DNA from: Paenibacillus_AA sp045062745
Lineage (GTDB): Bacteria > Bacillota > Bacilli > Paenibacillales > NBRC-103111
Assembly: GCF_045062745.1 (NCBI RefSeq)
Contig: NZ_JBJGED010000003.1
Span: 1-64,000 of the forward strand
Direction of reading: 5' to 3'
DNA length: 64,000 nucleotides
The notes under the pieces were generated by a model, which worked only from the letters and a program-made list of their open reading frames with translations, was not told the DNA's origin and ran no database searches. The translations under genes were made by a program, and so were the position numbers. Positions 41,940 to 50,172 of the stretch are shown in pieces; positions within the stretch are counted from its first letter, which is position 1, and the number at the start of each line of letters is the position of its first letter.

Positions 41940-43751
41940 TTATGGAGTGTGCTCAAGCATTGGATGGCGGATCACGACGCGCAGGCCCGAGGTCGGGCTG
42001 CTAGCGAGCGTGAGCCCGTACTCGTCGCCGAAGCTGACGGCGAGCCTGCGGTGCACATTGCGGAGTCCGAGCCCGATGCGGCCGGGCGTGCCCGCGGATT
42101 CGGACGTCGCCGCCGCGTTTTCAACGGGACGGTCGTTATTTCCGGAGGACAGCAGCCCAGTCAAGGCGGACAGCTGCTCCGGCGTGCAGCCCGGCCCATT
42201 GTCCTCCACGATGCATACGATCGAGCGTTCCTCGCGGAAGACGGAGATCAAGAGCTTCCCTTCGCCGAACGGCAGCCGATCCATGCCGTGGCGGACGGCG
42301 TTCTCCACGATCGGCTGCAGGATCAGCTTCATGAACGGGACGTTCAATAGCGACGGCTGCACATGGTACAGCACTTGGAAGCCGCCCTTGCGCAGCTGCT
42401 CGATGAACACGTAGGACTTCATATGCTCCAGCTCTCGCTCGAGCGTCGTCAGCTCTTCGCCTTCGTTCAGACTGAAGCGCAGCAAGTCGGCGAGTGCCGT
42501 CGCCATGTCGGCGATGGCCGCCTGCTGGGCGGACTCGGCCTTCCACTTGATCGCGTCGAGCGTGTTGAACAGGAAGTGAGGATTGATCTGATGCATGAGC
42601 ATTTGCAGCTCGAGCTTGCGCTTCTCTCGCTCCGCCTGCTTCGTCGTCTCCAGCAGGTCGAGCATGCCGCCGATCATGGCGTTGTACCCGCCGACGAGCT
42701 GGCCGATCTCGTCCCGACGCTGCGTATAGGGGTCGCAGCGGTCGAGCGCGCCTTGGCGCACGCGGCGCATGTAGCGTACGACCGTTCGGATCGGTACGGT
42801 CACGTGGCGGGTGAGCAGGGCGAGGAGTGTGGTGATCACGGCCAAGCTGGCGGCCAAGGCGAGCCACGTATATTGCTTAATGGCGTTAATCGGTCCGAGC
42901 ACATCCGACACCGGGATCATCGCGGCCACTCGCCAGCCGTTGTAGCGGAGCGCCAGCGCATCTGCATAATAGAGCGTGTTGTCGCTTGAGATCGCGGGGA
43001 GACGGTCCAGGCGCCCGGAATCCTGAGGAATGGGGAGGCGGGAGAAAAAGGAGGGGCCGAACCGGGACGCCGGGTCGAGCAAGTTGCGCCCGTTCCCGTC
43101 AATGACGGTCAGTTGGTATCTCGCGTAACGGTCGTTCGTCACCAGCCGCTTCTGCACGAAAGGGCTTGGGGCGCGGATAACCATGACCCCCAAGTTTTGA
43201 AAGCGGCCGTCGAGGGAACGAATCAACCGGATGTAGTAAAAATCCGTCTGCCGCATGCCCGAAGCATTCGCCGACTCGTCGGACAGCCAGAAGCCGCGCC
43301 CGTCCGACTGCAGCGCCTGCCCGAACCAGTCGGTGTCGAGCTGCGGCATGCTGCCGATGAGTGTCCCGTACCCGGCATATTTGTCCAGATCGGCCGGGTA
43401 AATGCTCAGGTCGTACGGCCCGGCGAGGGAGTAGCGGATTTTGCCCAATTCATACAGAAAATCGATCTCCTGCGGCTGGTCGTTCTTCGCGCTAATGAGG
43501 AGGCGCTGCAAGGCGCTGGATGAGTAGATGTCAACCGAGCGGCGCTCCACATCGTCGAACCATTCTTCCATCCGCTGCGCATTCATCTGCAGATTGTCGG
43601 AGAGGAACGCTTCCGCCGCCTTTTCCAATTGCCGCCCGTACTGGCTGTTGGAGAAGAAGCCGAGGCTGAACACAGGGATATAGACGGAGACGAGCAGCAG
43701 GAACAGCAGCTTCTGATACAGCGTCAATGTGGGCAGTCGCCAACGCTTCAT
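41940..43751 (-). CDS. YesM-type sensor histidine kinase (second system)
   Basis: 603 residues from the ATG at 43751 (GAGGAGA upstream). N-terminal transmembrane helix LLFLLLVSVYIPVFSLGFF, extracellular dCache-like sensor of about 270 residues, second helix YTWLALAASLAVITTLLALL, HAMP linker, then the kinase core with phospho-acceptor H392 in HQINPHFLFNTLDAI, N box PIVENAVRHGM and glycine-rich VEDNGPG and IGLGLRNVHRRL. It lies 13 bp after the response regulator gene, so the two form one two-component system. Confidence 0.94.
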   Translation of the reverse strand: MKRWRLPTLTLYQKLLFLLLVSVYIPVFSLGFFSNSQYGRQLEKAAEAFLSDNLQMNAQRMEEWFDDVERRSVDIYSSSALQRLLISAKNDQPQEIDFLYELGKIRYSLAGPYDLSIYPADLDKYAGYGTLIGSMPQLDTDWFGQALQSDGRGFWLSDESANASGMRQTDFYYIRLIRSLDGRFQNLGVMVIRAPSPFVQKRLVTNDRYARYQLTVIDGNGRNLLDPASRFGPSFFSRLPIPQDSGRLDRLPAISSDNTLYYADALALRYNGWRVAAMIPVSDVLGPINAIKQYTWLALAASLAVITTLLALLTRHVTVPIRTVVRYMRRVRQGALDRCDPYTQRRDEIGQLVGGYNAMIGGMLDLLETTKQAEREKRKLELQMLMHQINPHFLFNTLDAIKWKAESAQQAAIADMATALADLLRFSLNEGEELTTLERELEHMKSYVFIEQLRKGGFQVLYHVQPSLLNVPFMKLILQPIVENAVRHGMDRLPFGEGKLLISVFREERSIVCIVEDNGPGCTPEQLSALTGLLSSGNNDRPVENAAATSESAGTPGRIGLGLRNVHRRLAVSFGDEYGLTLASSPTSGLRVVIRHPMLEHTP

Positions 43752-43764
43752 GGTCCGGTCTCCT

Positions 43765-45351
43765 CTAGCGGTCGAATGGGTGGGCGATGCCCATGCGGTA
43801 GTCTTTGGGGGACAGCCCGGTTTTCTTCTTGAAAATTTGGCCGAAATGCTGCAGATCCTGGTAACCGACCGCACGGACGATCTCGTAGATCTTGAGCTCC
43901 GAGTCGCGCAGCAGCCGCTTGGCCTGCTCGATGCGGACGTCGGCCAAGTAGTCGACGAAGTTGACGCCGCATTCGCGCTTGAACAGCTGGCTCAGCCAGA
44001 CCGGGTGAATGGACAGCGTCTCGGCGATCCCTTGGAGCGTGATCGGCTCGGCGTATCGCTTCTCAATGAGCTGCTTCGCCTTCTCGATGATGAAGTGCGA
44101 GGTGGTGGAGTTGATCTTCCTCGCCAGCTGCACCACGTACTCGCTCATGCACGCTTGCAGCGATTCAAAGCTGTCGCAGCGGTCGAGCGCTTCCCAGAGC
44201 TCGAGCGGCACGTGGTGCAGGCTGCTCTCGACCCGGCTCGCGAGCGAGGCGTGCAGCTCCGCTAGCCATTCGAGCCCGGCGCGGGACAGCTCGCGCAGGT
44301 CGGGTGTGCGGAGGCGCAGCGCCAGCTCCCGAAGCAGCGCCTCTACCGCTGCCGTGAGGGTGGCCGCGTCGGCGGCCAGCATCGCTTGAGCGATGTGCTC
44401 GGGGGACGTTTGTTGCCCCTTCGCCCCTGTATGGAGGCTTGTGCGGGTGTGCAGCTCCGCGTAATACTGCTTGGTCCGGCCTTTGCTCAGGCTGCACACC
44501 TGCAGCGCCTGCAAAGCCTGCTCATAGGCGGTGGCGAGCGACTGCACGCCCCCGGCAGGGACACTGATGCCAATCCGGACGGTGGTCTTGTTGTAGAGGG
44601 CGATCTTCTCGGCGACTTCCTCGGTGAGCCGGTCCGTGTCGGCCGCGCCTGCGATGAGGCACCACTGATTGCGGGCGTTGCGGAACAGGACGGAAGGAGT
44701 GAACTCCCGGATGATGTCGTCTACGATGTTCCCTATGGCGAAGCTGATCAGGTCGGCTTCCTGTTCGGCACGGGACCGGCCGTGTCCGGCGGCGTCGATT
44801 GCGATCACGGCGTAGTCGGTCGCGGCCAGCCACTCGAGCGACCAGAACATGAGCCGATGGTACACGTGCTCGTGCAGCGCGGTCGTCTGCAGGCACAGCC
44901 CGTGCAGGAACTTGTCTCGCAGCGCCTTGGCGCCCAGCTCGGAGGCGGCCGGGTCGCGGTGCTTCCGCGCCTCGTCCTCTTCGCGGACGGCCTCGATCAT
45001 GCCGAGTACGACGGAGCGGAAGCGCTGCTTGTCGAACGGCTTCAGGATGTAGTCCTGCACGCCGAGCCGAATCCCTTGTTGCGCATATTCGAAGTGGTTG
45101 TATCCGCTTACAATAATCGTTTTCGGTTGGTACGTTTTGGTCACGACCCGTTCAATCAACTCCAGGCCGGAGGCATGCGGCAGCACGATATCGGTGATGA
45201 TCACCTCGGGAGCGTGGTCCTGAATATGCAAGATGGCTTCCTCGGCATTGTCGAACGCGTGCACATGGTCGAGCCCGTCAACCAGCTCGGCCATGACCTC
45301 GGTCATGCCGGCCAGGATTTCTTTCTCATCTTCGACGATGACGACATGCAT
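43765..45351 (-). CDS. YesN-type response regulator (second system)
   Basis: 528 residues. The receiver domain has acidic pocket EDE (7-9), phospho-acceptor D54 in VIITDIVLPHA and the conserved Lys in YILKPFDKQ. A middle domain of about 290 residues precedes a C-terminal AraC module with helix-turn-helix motifs ITLQGIAETLSIHPVWLSQLF and LKIYEIVRAVGYQDLQHFGQIF, ending GLSPKDYR. The ATG at 45351 follows GAGGAGG; an upstream frame extension lacks a site. First gene of the minus-strand cluster and the likely activator of the transporter genes. Confidence 0.94.
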   Translation of the reverse strand: MHVVIVEDEKEILAGMTEVMAELVDGLDHVHAFDNAEEAILHIQDHAPEVIITDIVLPHASGLELIERVVTKTYQPKTIIVSGYNHFEYAQQGIRLGVQDYILKPFDKQRFRSVVLGMIEAVREEDEARKHRDPAASELGAKALRDKFLHGLCLQTTALHEHVYHRLMFWSLEWLAATDYAVIAIDAAGHGRSRAEQEADLISFAIGNIVDDIIREFTPSVLFRNARNQWCLIAGAADTDRLTEEVAEKIALYNKTTVRIGISVPAGGVQSLATAYEQALQALQVCSLSKGRTKQYYAELHTRTSLHTGAKGQQTSPEHIAQAMLAADAATLTAAVEALLRELALRLRTPDLRELSRAGLEWLAELHASLASRVESSLHHVPLELWEALDRCDSFESLQACMSEYVVQLARKINSTTSHFIIEKAKQLIEKRYAEPITLQGIAETLSIHPVWLSQLFKRECGVNFVDYLADVRIEQAKRLLRDSELKIYEIVRAVGYQDLQHFGQIFKKKTGLSPKDYRMGIAHPFDR

Positions 45352-45387
45352 CGGGTGTCCTCCTCTACGGTGTCGAGTCTTTTTATC

Positions 45388-45417
45388 ATAATATAGAATG
45401 GGCGGCGACATATACAA
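45388..45417 (-). promoter_or_regulatory. Putative promoter of second two-component operon
   Basis: On the minus strand TTGTAT (45417-45412) and TATTAT (45393-45388) are 18 nt apart; -10 is 5/6, -35 only 3/6. It lies about 37 bp upstream of the regulator start. Confidence 0.4.
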
Positions 45418-45615
45418 GGTTCTTTTAGTGGTTGGCATGGGTCGTTTAAGGTGGGGGTTAAGGCTGTGTTGGCCATTACTCCGCATAATTCAAAGCGTTG
45501 TGGATGGACATGGATCGGGTGGTTAGCGGGGCTAAATAATCAGAAAATTTTGTCTATAAGCAGGAGTTCCGGTTTGAACGGCGAATGTATTGTTCATAGG
45601 AACTTCTGCAAGAAG

Positions 45616-45644
45616 GTCATCCCCTGCGGGATGTGGGTTGAAAC
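45616..45644 (+). repeat. Isolated CRISPR-repeat-like element
   Basis: A 29-nt element starting GTCATCCC, with the small palindrome CATCCC-CTGC-GGGATG and ending TGGGTTGAAAC, the 3' end seen in many type I-B/I-C repeats. A weakly similar copy ends 65 bp upstream (45579, GGTTTGAAC), which is a usual repeat-plus-spacer length. No array is present. It could be a remnant or a chance resemblance within an RNA. Confidence 0.35.
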
Positions 45645-45676
45645 CATGTCATGTCTAATTGAAGAGTTAAGCTCGG

Positions 45677-45718
45677 AAAGCCGTCTCCGGTGGTTCGCCA
45701 CGGAGGCGGCTTTTGTTT
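45677..45718 (+). terminator. Strong UUCG-tetraloop terminator with no gene upstream
   Basis: AAAGCCGTCTCCGGTGG pairs with CCACGGAGGCGGCTTT (one bulged G, one G-U pair) around a TTCG loop, followed by TTTTGTTTGT. It is oriented to end a plus-strand transcript, yet no plus-strand gene lies between 45352 and here; a small RNA or leader is likely. Confidence 0.75.
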
Positions 45719-45733
45719 GTGGGGGCTGGAGGG

Positions 45734-45756
45734 TTAGCAGCAAAGTTTGCCGTTAA
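45734..45756. repeat. Single palindromic unit TTAGCAGCAAAG...CCGTTAA
   Basis: Matches the fourth unit of the 27.4-27.6 kb array almost base for base at both ends and is, like that unit, followed by a CTAA(A)GAAAC-type repeat. Confidence 0.65.
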
Positions 45757-45805
45757 TCGTTTATTTGAAGGTGACCGCAGCCCCGCTGCCCGCCAGATCC
45801 CGCGA

Positions 45806-45995
45806 TCTAAAGAAACTTTTCTACTCTGCAGCCCCGCCGAAGCCCGAACTCACGCTCTAAAGAGACTTTTCTACTCTACAGCCCCGCAGAAAGCCCGAAC
45901 CCGCACTCTAAAGTAACATTTCTACTCTGCAGCCCCGCCGAAAGCCCGAACTCACGCTCTAAAGAGACTTTTCTACTCTACAACCCCGCCGAACG
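45806..45995. repeat. Four tandem 50-51 bp repeats (CTAAAGAGACTTTTCTACTC type)
   Basis: The word TCTAAAG begins units at 45806, 45856, 45907 and 45958. Each continues with A/G-rich then CTTTTCTACTCT(G/A)CAGCCCCGC and a CCCGAACTCACGC-like spacer. They are not CRISPR-like because the sequence between cores is conserved. No reading frame spans them convincingly. Confidence 0.85.
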
Positions 45996-46002
45996 TATGA
46001 TC

Positions 46003-46038
46003 CCTTCGGACAATCCTTCGGACAACCCTTCGGACAAC
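46003..46038. repeat. Three tandem 12-bp repeats CCTTCGGACAAY
   Basis: Perfect apart from the last base, directly after the 50-bp array and about 180 bp before the eps locus. The remaining sequence to 46217 shows no clear signal other than the ribosome binding site of the next gene. Confidence 0.85.
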
Positions 46039-46217
46039 CCATCCGTTCTCCCTAAACTCCCCCAAAAAAACGGATTGCAAATTGGACATAACATGGAAGG
46101 ACGAGAATAAGATAGTACAGCAATCACGAAATGTATCAAGCCCGATGCAAGGCCCATCGATCCCGCAAACCAAAACCAACCAAGCCTGCAACACATCCCG
46201 CCGTAAGGAGAATCGCT

Positions 46218-46982
46218 ATGGAATTCGAACTGGGCAGCCTGTGGAAAATGCTGAAACGCCGTCTGCTGTTCATCTCCGCCCTGTCGATCGGCGCGCTCGC
46301 TCTCGCCTGGTACGTCAGCTACTACGTCCTGAAGCCGGAATACGAGGCGACCGCCTCGCTCCTCATTCAGGGGGACAAACAAGCGCAAGCGATGGGGGAC
46401 ATCGTAGCCGGGCAAAAGCTGGTGACGACCTACGGGGAGATCATCCGAAGCAACCGGATTGCGGAGGAGGTGGTCAGGCGGCTCTCGCTGGAGATGACGC
46501 CGGAGAAGCTGCTCGAGCAAGTGAAGACCCGGACGAGCAGTGAATCGCTCGTGACGACGGTCGTCGCCAAGGACCGGGATCCGCAGCGGGCGGCCGACAT
46601 CGCGAACGGCTTCGCCGAAGCGTTCAATGACAACATCCGCTCGATCATGGGGGTAGAGAACGTCCTGTTCCTCGATTCCGCCAAGGTGCCGTCCCAGCCG
46701 ATCCCGATTACCCCGAAGCCTTACTTCAACATGACGGTCGCGTTCGGCTTGGCGTTCATGGCGGGCATCGCGCTCTCGATGCTCAGGGAGATGGCCGACA
46801 AGACGGTGAACAGCGCGAGAGACATCGAGCTCGACCTGCAGCTGCCGCTGCTGGGCACGCTCGGCAAGCTGAAGCCGCGCAAACGCAAGCCGGCCCCGAA
46901 AACCAAACCTGCGGAGGGAGCAAGCGGCTATGAAGAAAACCATACCCAGGTTGTATTGCCTGGCCCAACCGAAGTCCGCTAA
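46218..46982 (+). CDS. Wzz/YveK-type polysaccharide chain-length regulator (EpsA-like)
   Basis: 254 residues with two transmembrane helices (LLFISALSIGALALAWYVSYYV near residues 17-38; MTVAFGLAFMAGIALSML near 176-193) and an extracellular Wzz domain between them. The proline-rich motif PSQPIPITPKP before the second helix is typical. In Gram-positive systems this protein activates the separate BY-kinase, encoded next and overlapping by 53 bp. TAAGGAG precedes the ATG at 46218; a longer frame from 46131 has no support. First gene of the exopolysaccharide locus. Confidence 0.93.
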   Translation: MEFELGSLWKMLKRRLLFISALSIGALALAWYVSYYVLKPEYEATASLLIQGDKQAQAMGDIVAGQKLVTTYGEIIRSNRIAEEVVRRLSLEMTPEKLLEQVKTRTSSESLVTTVVAKDRDPQRAADIANGFAEAFNDNIRSIMGVENVLFLDSAKVPSQPIPITPKPYFNMTVAFGLAFMAGIALSMLREMADKTVNSARDIELDLQLPLLGTLGKLKPRKRKPAPKTKPAEGASGYEENHTQVVLPGPTEVR

Positions 46983-47646
46983 CGCGGAGCTGTTCCGCAC
47001 GATCCGGACGAACATCCGCTACTCCCGCGTCGGCGGCGAGATCCGCTCCGTGCTGGTGACCAGCTCGCTGCCGGGCGAAGGCAAGTCGACGGTGGCCGTC
47101 AATCTGGCGGCCGCGATGGCGGAAAGCGGGAGGAAGGTGCTGCTCCTCGACGGCGACCTGCGGACGCCGGCCGTGCATGAGGCGTTCGACCTGCCGAACG
47201 GCTCCGGCCTGACGAGCATCCTCGTCGACCAAGCCGGATGGATGGACTGTGTGTACGCGATCCGGGACGCGCCCGGCCTGCACGTGCTGCCGTCCGGCCC
47301 CGTATCGCCGAATCCGGCCGAGCTGCTCGGCTCGGCCGGCATGCAGCAGCTGTTCGAGGAGCTGCATGACAGCTGGGACACGATCGTCATCGACGCGTCC
47401 TCGGTGCTCATGCCGTTCTCCGACGCCCTGACCTTGGCCAAGATGGCGGAGGGCGTCCTGCTCGTCGTCCAATCCGGCAAGGTGCTGCACAAGCATGTGA
47501 CGGCCGCGAAGCTGCTGCTGGAGCGTAATGGCGCGCATCTGCTCGGGGCGGTGCTGAACCGGCGAAGAGGCGGCTCGCGCCCGTACGCGATCCGGAGCGA
47601 GGAGTTCGCCGACTGGGCGGCCGCCTCGAGTCCGGGGAAAGGATAA
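46930..47646 (+). CDS. CpsD/CapB-type tyrosine kinase (EpsB-like)
   Basis: 238 residues. Walker A SSLPGEGKST, Walker A' VLLLDGDLRTP and Walker B VIDASSV identify a BY-kinase; the last motif normally reads D-x-P-P, so this one is altered. The C-terminal tyrosine cluster that is normally autophosphorylated is absent: only one Tyr (RPYAIRS) occurs in the last 30 residues. NAELFRTIRTNIRY is the typical activator-contact region. It should still bind ATP and pair with the chain-length protein encoded upstream. Confidence 0.92.
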   Translation: MKKTIPRLYCLAQPKSANAELFRTIRTNIRYSRVGGEIRSVLVTSSLPGEGKSTVAVNLAAAMAESGRKVLLLDGDLRTPAVHEAFDLPNGSGLTSILVDQAGWMDCVYAIRDAPGLHVLPSGPVSPNPAELLGSAGMQQLFEELHDSWDTIVIDASSVLMPFSDALTLAKMAEGVLLVVQSGKVLHKHVTAAKLLLERNGAHLLGAVLNRRRGGSRPYAIRSEEFADWAAASSPGKG

Positions 47647-47650
47647 CGCG

Positions 47651-48886
47651 ATGCGTCTGGCGGCCATGCGCTACTTGCTCGGCAACTTGACATACGCGGG
47701 GGCCCAGTTCGTCATCGTGATGCTGCTGAGCAAGTTCGGCTCGCCTGCGAGCGTAGGCCAATACGCGCTGGGCCTCGCGGTGACCGCGCCCGTCTTCATG
47801 CTGTCGCATCTGCACCTCCGGGCGATGCTGACGGTCGACGTGGCCGGCCGGTACGCGATCGGCGAATATGCCGGCTTGCGCCTCCTCACCACGATCGCAG
47901 CCTTCGGCATCTCGGGCGCCATCGCCCTGCTGGGCCGCTTCGGAGCCGAGACGGTCGCGATCATCCTGCTGATCAGCGTGTCGCGCGTTATCGAATCGAT
48001 CAGCGACCTGTGGCTCGGCATTTGTCAGAAACACGAGAGGCTCGATACCATTGCCGCCTCCAGAGCGGCCAAAGGTTTGTTCTCCATGATCAGCATCGCT
48101 CTGGTCTACATCCCCACACATAGCCTCAGCTTGGCTCTACTCACCATGATCACCGGATGGTTCTGTCTAACGCTCGGATTGGAAGGCCGCAGGGCGCGCC
48201 AGCTCGCTACCCTAAGGCCTGTATTTACCGCACAGCGACTGCTGCTGCTGCTGCGGGCCTGCGCGCCCCTTGGCGTCGTGCTGGCGCTCTTGTCGCTCAA
48301 CGCGAATATTCCGGCCTACTCGATCGCCGCCTTTCGGGGGGAGCATGAGCTCGGCATCTATGCCTCGCTCTCCTATTTCATCGTCGCCTGCAATGTGGTC
48401 GTGACGGCGCTCGGGGAAGCCGCAACTCCTCGGCTCGCACTCTGGCACGCAGCCGGGCTGCACGGCGACTTCATCCGATTGCTCCGCCGGCTAATGGCGA
48501 TAGGACTCACCGTCAGTGCTGCGGCGCTGGCCGGCGGCTGGCTGTACGGGCAGGAGCTGTTAGCGCTGCTGTACAGCCCCGCGATGGCGGACGAGACCCG
48601 CCTGTTCCATTGGATTCTCGTGTCGACGGTGCCGGTCTTCGCCGCATCGTTCCTCTGGTATGCCCTTACGGCTACCGGCCAGTTCAAGGTGCAAGTCCCG
48701 TTGTTCCTGGCCACCGCGAGCGCGAACGCGCTCGTATGCCTGCTGGCCGTCCCGGGCCACGGACTCGTCGGGGCAGCCGCAGGCGCCCTAGCCGCAGCCG
48801 GAGTACAGACGGCAGGCGGCGCCGCAGCGCTGGCGGCTGCGATACGCAAGGCAAAGCGCGCGGAGCGGGGGAGGGCGGCAGCCTAA
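47651..48886 (+). CDS. Wzx-type polysaccharide flippase (MATE/PST family)
   Basis: 411 residues with about 12 hydrophobic segments, including YLLGNLTYAGAQFVIVMLLSKFGSPASVGQYALGLAV at the N-terminus, as in PST flippases that move undecaprenyl-linked repeat units outward. The C-terminus is an Ala/Lys/Arg-rich tail. It starts 4 bp after the kinase gene with AAAGGA upstream, so the locus is a single operon here. Assignment to lipid-linked sugar export rests on topology and context. Confidence 0.85.
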   Translation: MRLAAMRYLLGNLTYAGAQFVIVMLLSKFGSPASVGQYALGLAVTAPVFMLSHLHLRAMLTVDVAGRYAIGEYAGLRLLTTIAAFGISGAIALLGRFGAETVAIILLISVSRVIESISDLWLGICQKHERLDTIAASRAAKGLFSMISIALVYIPTHSLSLALLTMITGWFCLTLGLEGRRARQLATLRPVFTAQRLLLLLRACAPLGVVLALLSLNANIPAYSIAAFRGEHELGIYASLSYFIVACNVVVTALGEAATPRLALWHAAGLHGDFIRLLRRLMAIGLTVSAAALAGGWLYGQELLALLYSPAMADETRLFHWILVSTVPVFAASFLWYALTATGQFKVQVPLFLATASANALVCLLAVPGHGLVGAAAGALAAAGVQTAGGAAALAAAIRKAKRAERGRAAA

Positions 48887-48923
48887 CTAGCCAGGAAAGG
48901 AAGGAAAGGGGAAACCCGACCGT

Positions 48924-50168
48924 ATGCCGTCTCAACCGATTCAAGTGCCGAGTTCTGGCGTCCATGCTACAATACGGACCCCTTTCACGACCCGCAAGCT
49001 CATGCTGGCCGCGGTCGTAGGGTACATCGTCTGCCTGCCGATGCAGTTCGATTTCGGCGGAGCCTTCCGGTTCGCCCCCTCCGACATGTTCCTGCTGATC
49101 GGACTGCTCGCGGCCGGACTGAGGCTGAAGCTCGATCGGCGGCAATTCAGCTCGTGGCACTGGGGGATGCTGCTTATCTTCGTTTCCGCTTCGGGCGTAT
49201 CCATCGTATGGAACGGGTTCCTGCCAAGGTACGCTTTGCTGCAAAAAGACGTCGGCTTCCTCTTGCTCCTGCTGACATACATCCTGCTCATCCATGTCAC
49301 CGATACGTGGGAAAGGCTGTACCGGCTGCTGCGGGTATTCCTCCTTAGCGTCGTCTGGCTGAACGCAGTCGCGCTGTTCGCGTTCTTCAGCGGCGTACGA
49401 ATCCCGTTCATGGTGATGGACGGCCGGCTGGCGGGCATGCTGATTGATCCGAACGCCTATGGGGGCTTGCTGGTTACGGCTTTCGCGGTCCACATCCTGA
49501 CGAGCGGCGGACCGGTTCGACTGCTCCGCGGGTGGATGGGTTTGTTCGCAACGGTTACGCTGTCGGGCGGCATCCTGATGACGTTCTCCCGGTCGTCCTG
49601 GATCGGCCTGGCGCTCGTGCTGATGGCCCTCACGGTGACGAAGCCGAAGCAGCTGATCCGGATCGGGGCCAGCTTCGTGGTAGCCTTCGCGGCGCTGCTG
49701 CTCTATAAGGGGACCGCGTACCTGGACGTCTTCGGCTCGATGGCCAGCCGCCCTTCGCAAATCCAGTCGCGGCTCGACATCATCAGCAAAGCGTACGAGT
49801 GGATCGCCCAAAGCCCGTTGATCGGCATAGGCCTCGGCACGTACAACCACGAGCTGCGCATCATCATCCACAACACGCCGATGTGGTTCATGACCGAGTT
49901 CGGCCTCATCGGCTTCCTGATCTACGGCGGCTTCATGCTCTGGTACTTCTTGGTCGGCATCCGGTCCTACCGGGCGGCCGAGCCGACTCATCGACCGGTC
50001 ATTCTGGCATTCCTGCTCGCGCATGCCGCCATGATCGGATTGTCCATGGGCATCGAAGCGCTGTACCAGCGGTATTGGTGGTTCATGATGGCCATGAACG
50101 CGGCTTGCATTCACTTGACGGATTCGACCCGACAGAAGGGTTCACCCAGTCAAACGAAAGGAGGGTAA
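48924..50168 (+). CDS. O-antigen ligase/polymerase-like protein (Wzy candidate)
   Basis: 414 residues, about 11 helices. A large extracellular loop contains PSQIQSRLDIISKAYEWIAQSPLIGIGLGTYNHEL, the Wzy_C/O-antigen ligase signature with Pro, Ile-Gly-x-Gly and a His, and TFSRSSWIGLALVLM before it is also typical. It should polymerise the repeat unit delivered by the flippase. AAGGGG-type ribosome binding site upstream. The only polymerase candidate in the locus. Confidence 0.88.
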   Translation: MPSQPIQVPSSGVHATIRTPFTTRKLMLAAVVGYIVCLPMQFDFGGAFRFAPSDMFLLIGLLAAGLRLKLDRRQFSSWHWGMLLIFVSASGVSIVWNGFLPRYALLQKDVGFLLLLLTYILLIHVTDTWERLYRLLRVFLLSVVWLNAVALFAFFSGVRIPFMVMDGRLAGMLIDPNAYGGLLVTAFAVHILTSGGPVRLLRGWMGLFATVTLSGGILMTFSRSSWIGLALVLMALTVTKPKQLIRIGASFVVAFAALLLYKGTAYLDVFGSMASRPSQIQSRLDIISKAYEWIAQSPLIGIGLGTYNHELRIIIHNTPMWFMTEFGLIGFLIYGGFMLWYFLVGIRSYRAAEPTHRPVILAFLLAHAAMIGLSMGIEALYQRYWWFMMAMNAACIHLTDSTRQKGSPSQTKGG

Positions 50169-50172
50169 GCGC

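Noticed and set aside
45806..45995. 50-51 bp repeats considered as a CRISPR array
   Set aside because: Sequence between the cores is shared between units.
46069..46120. Sigma-A promoter for the eps locus
   Set aside because: TTGGAC and TTGCAA -35-like words are present, but no -10 lies at acceptable spacing.
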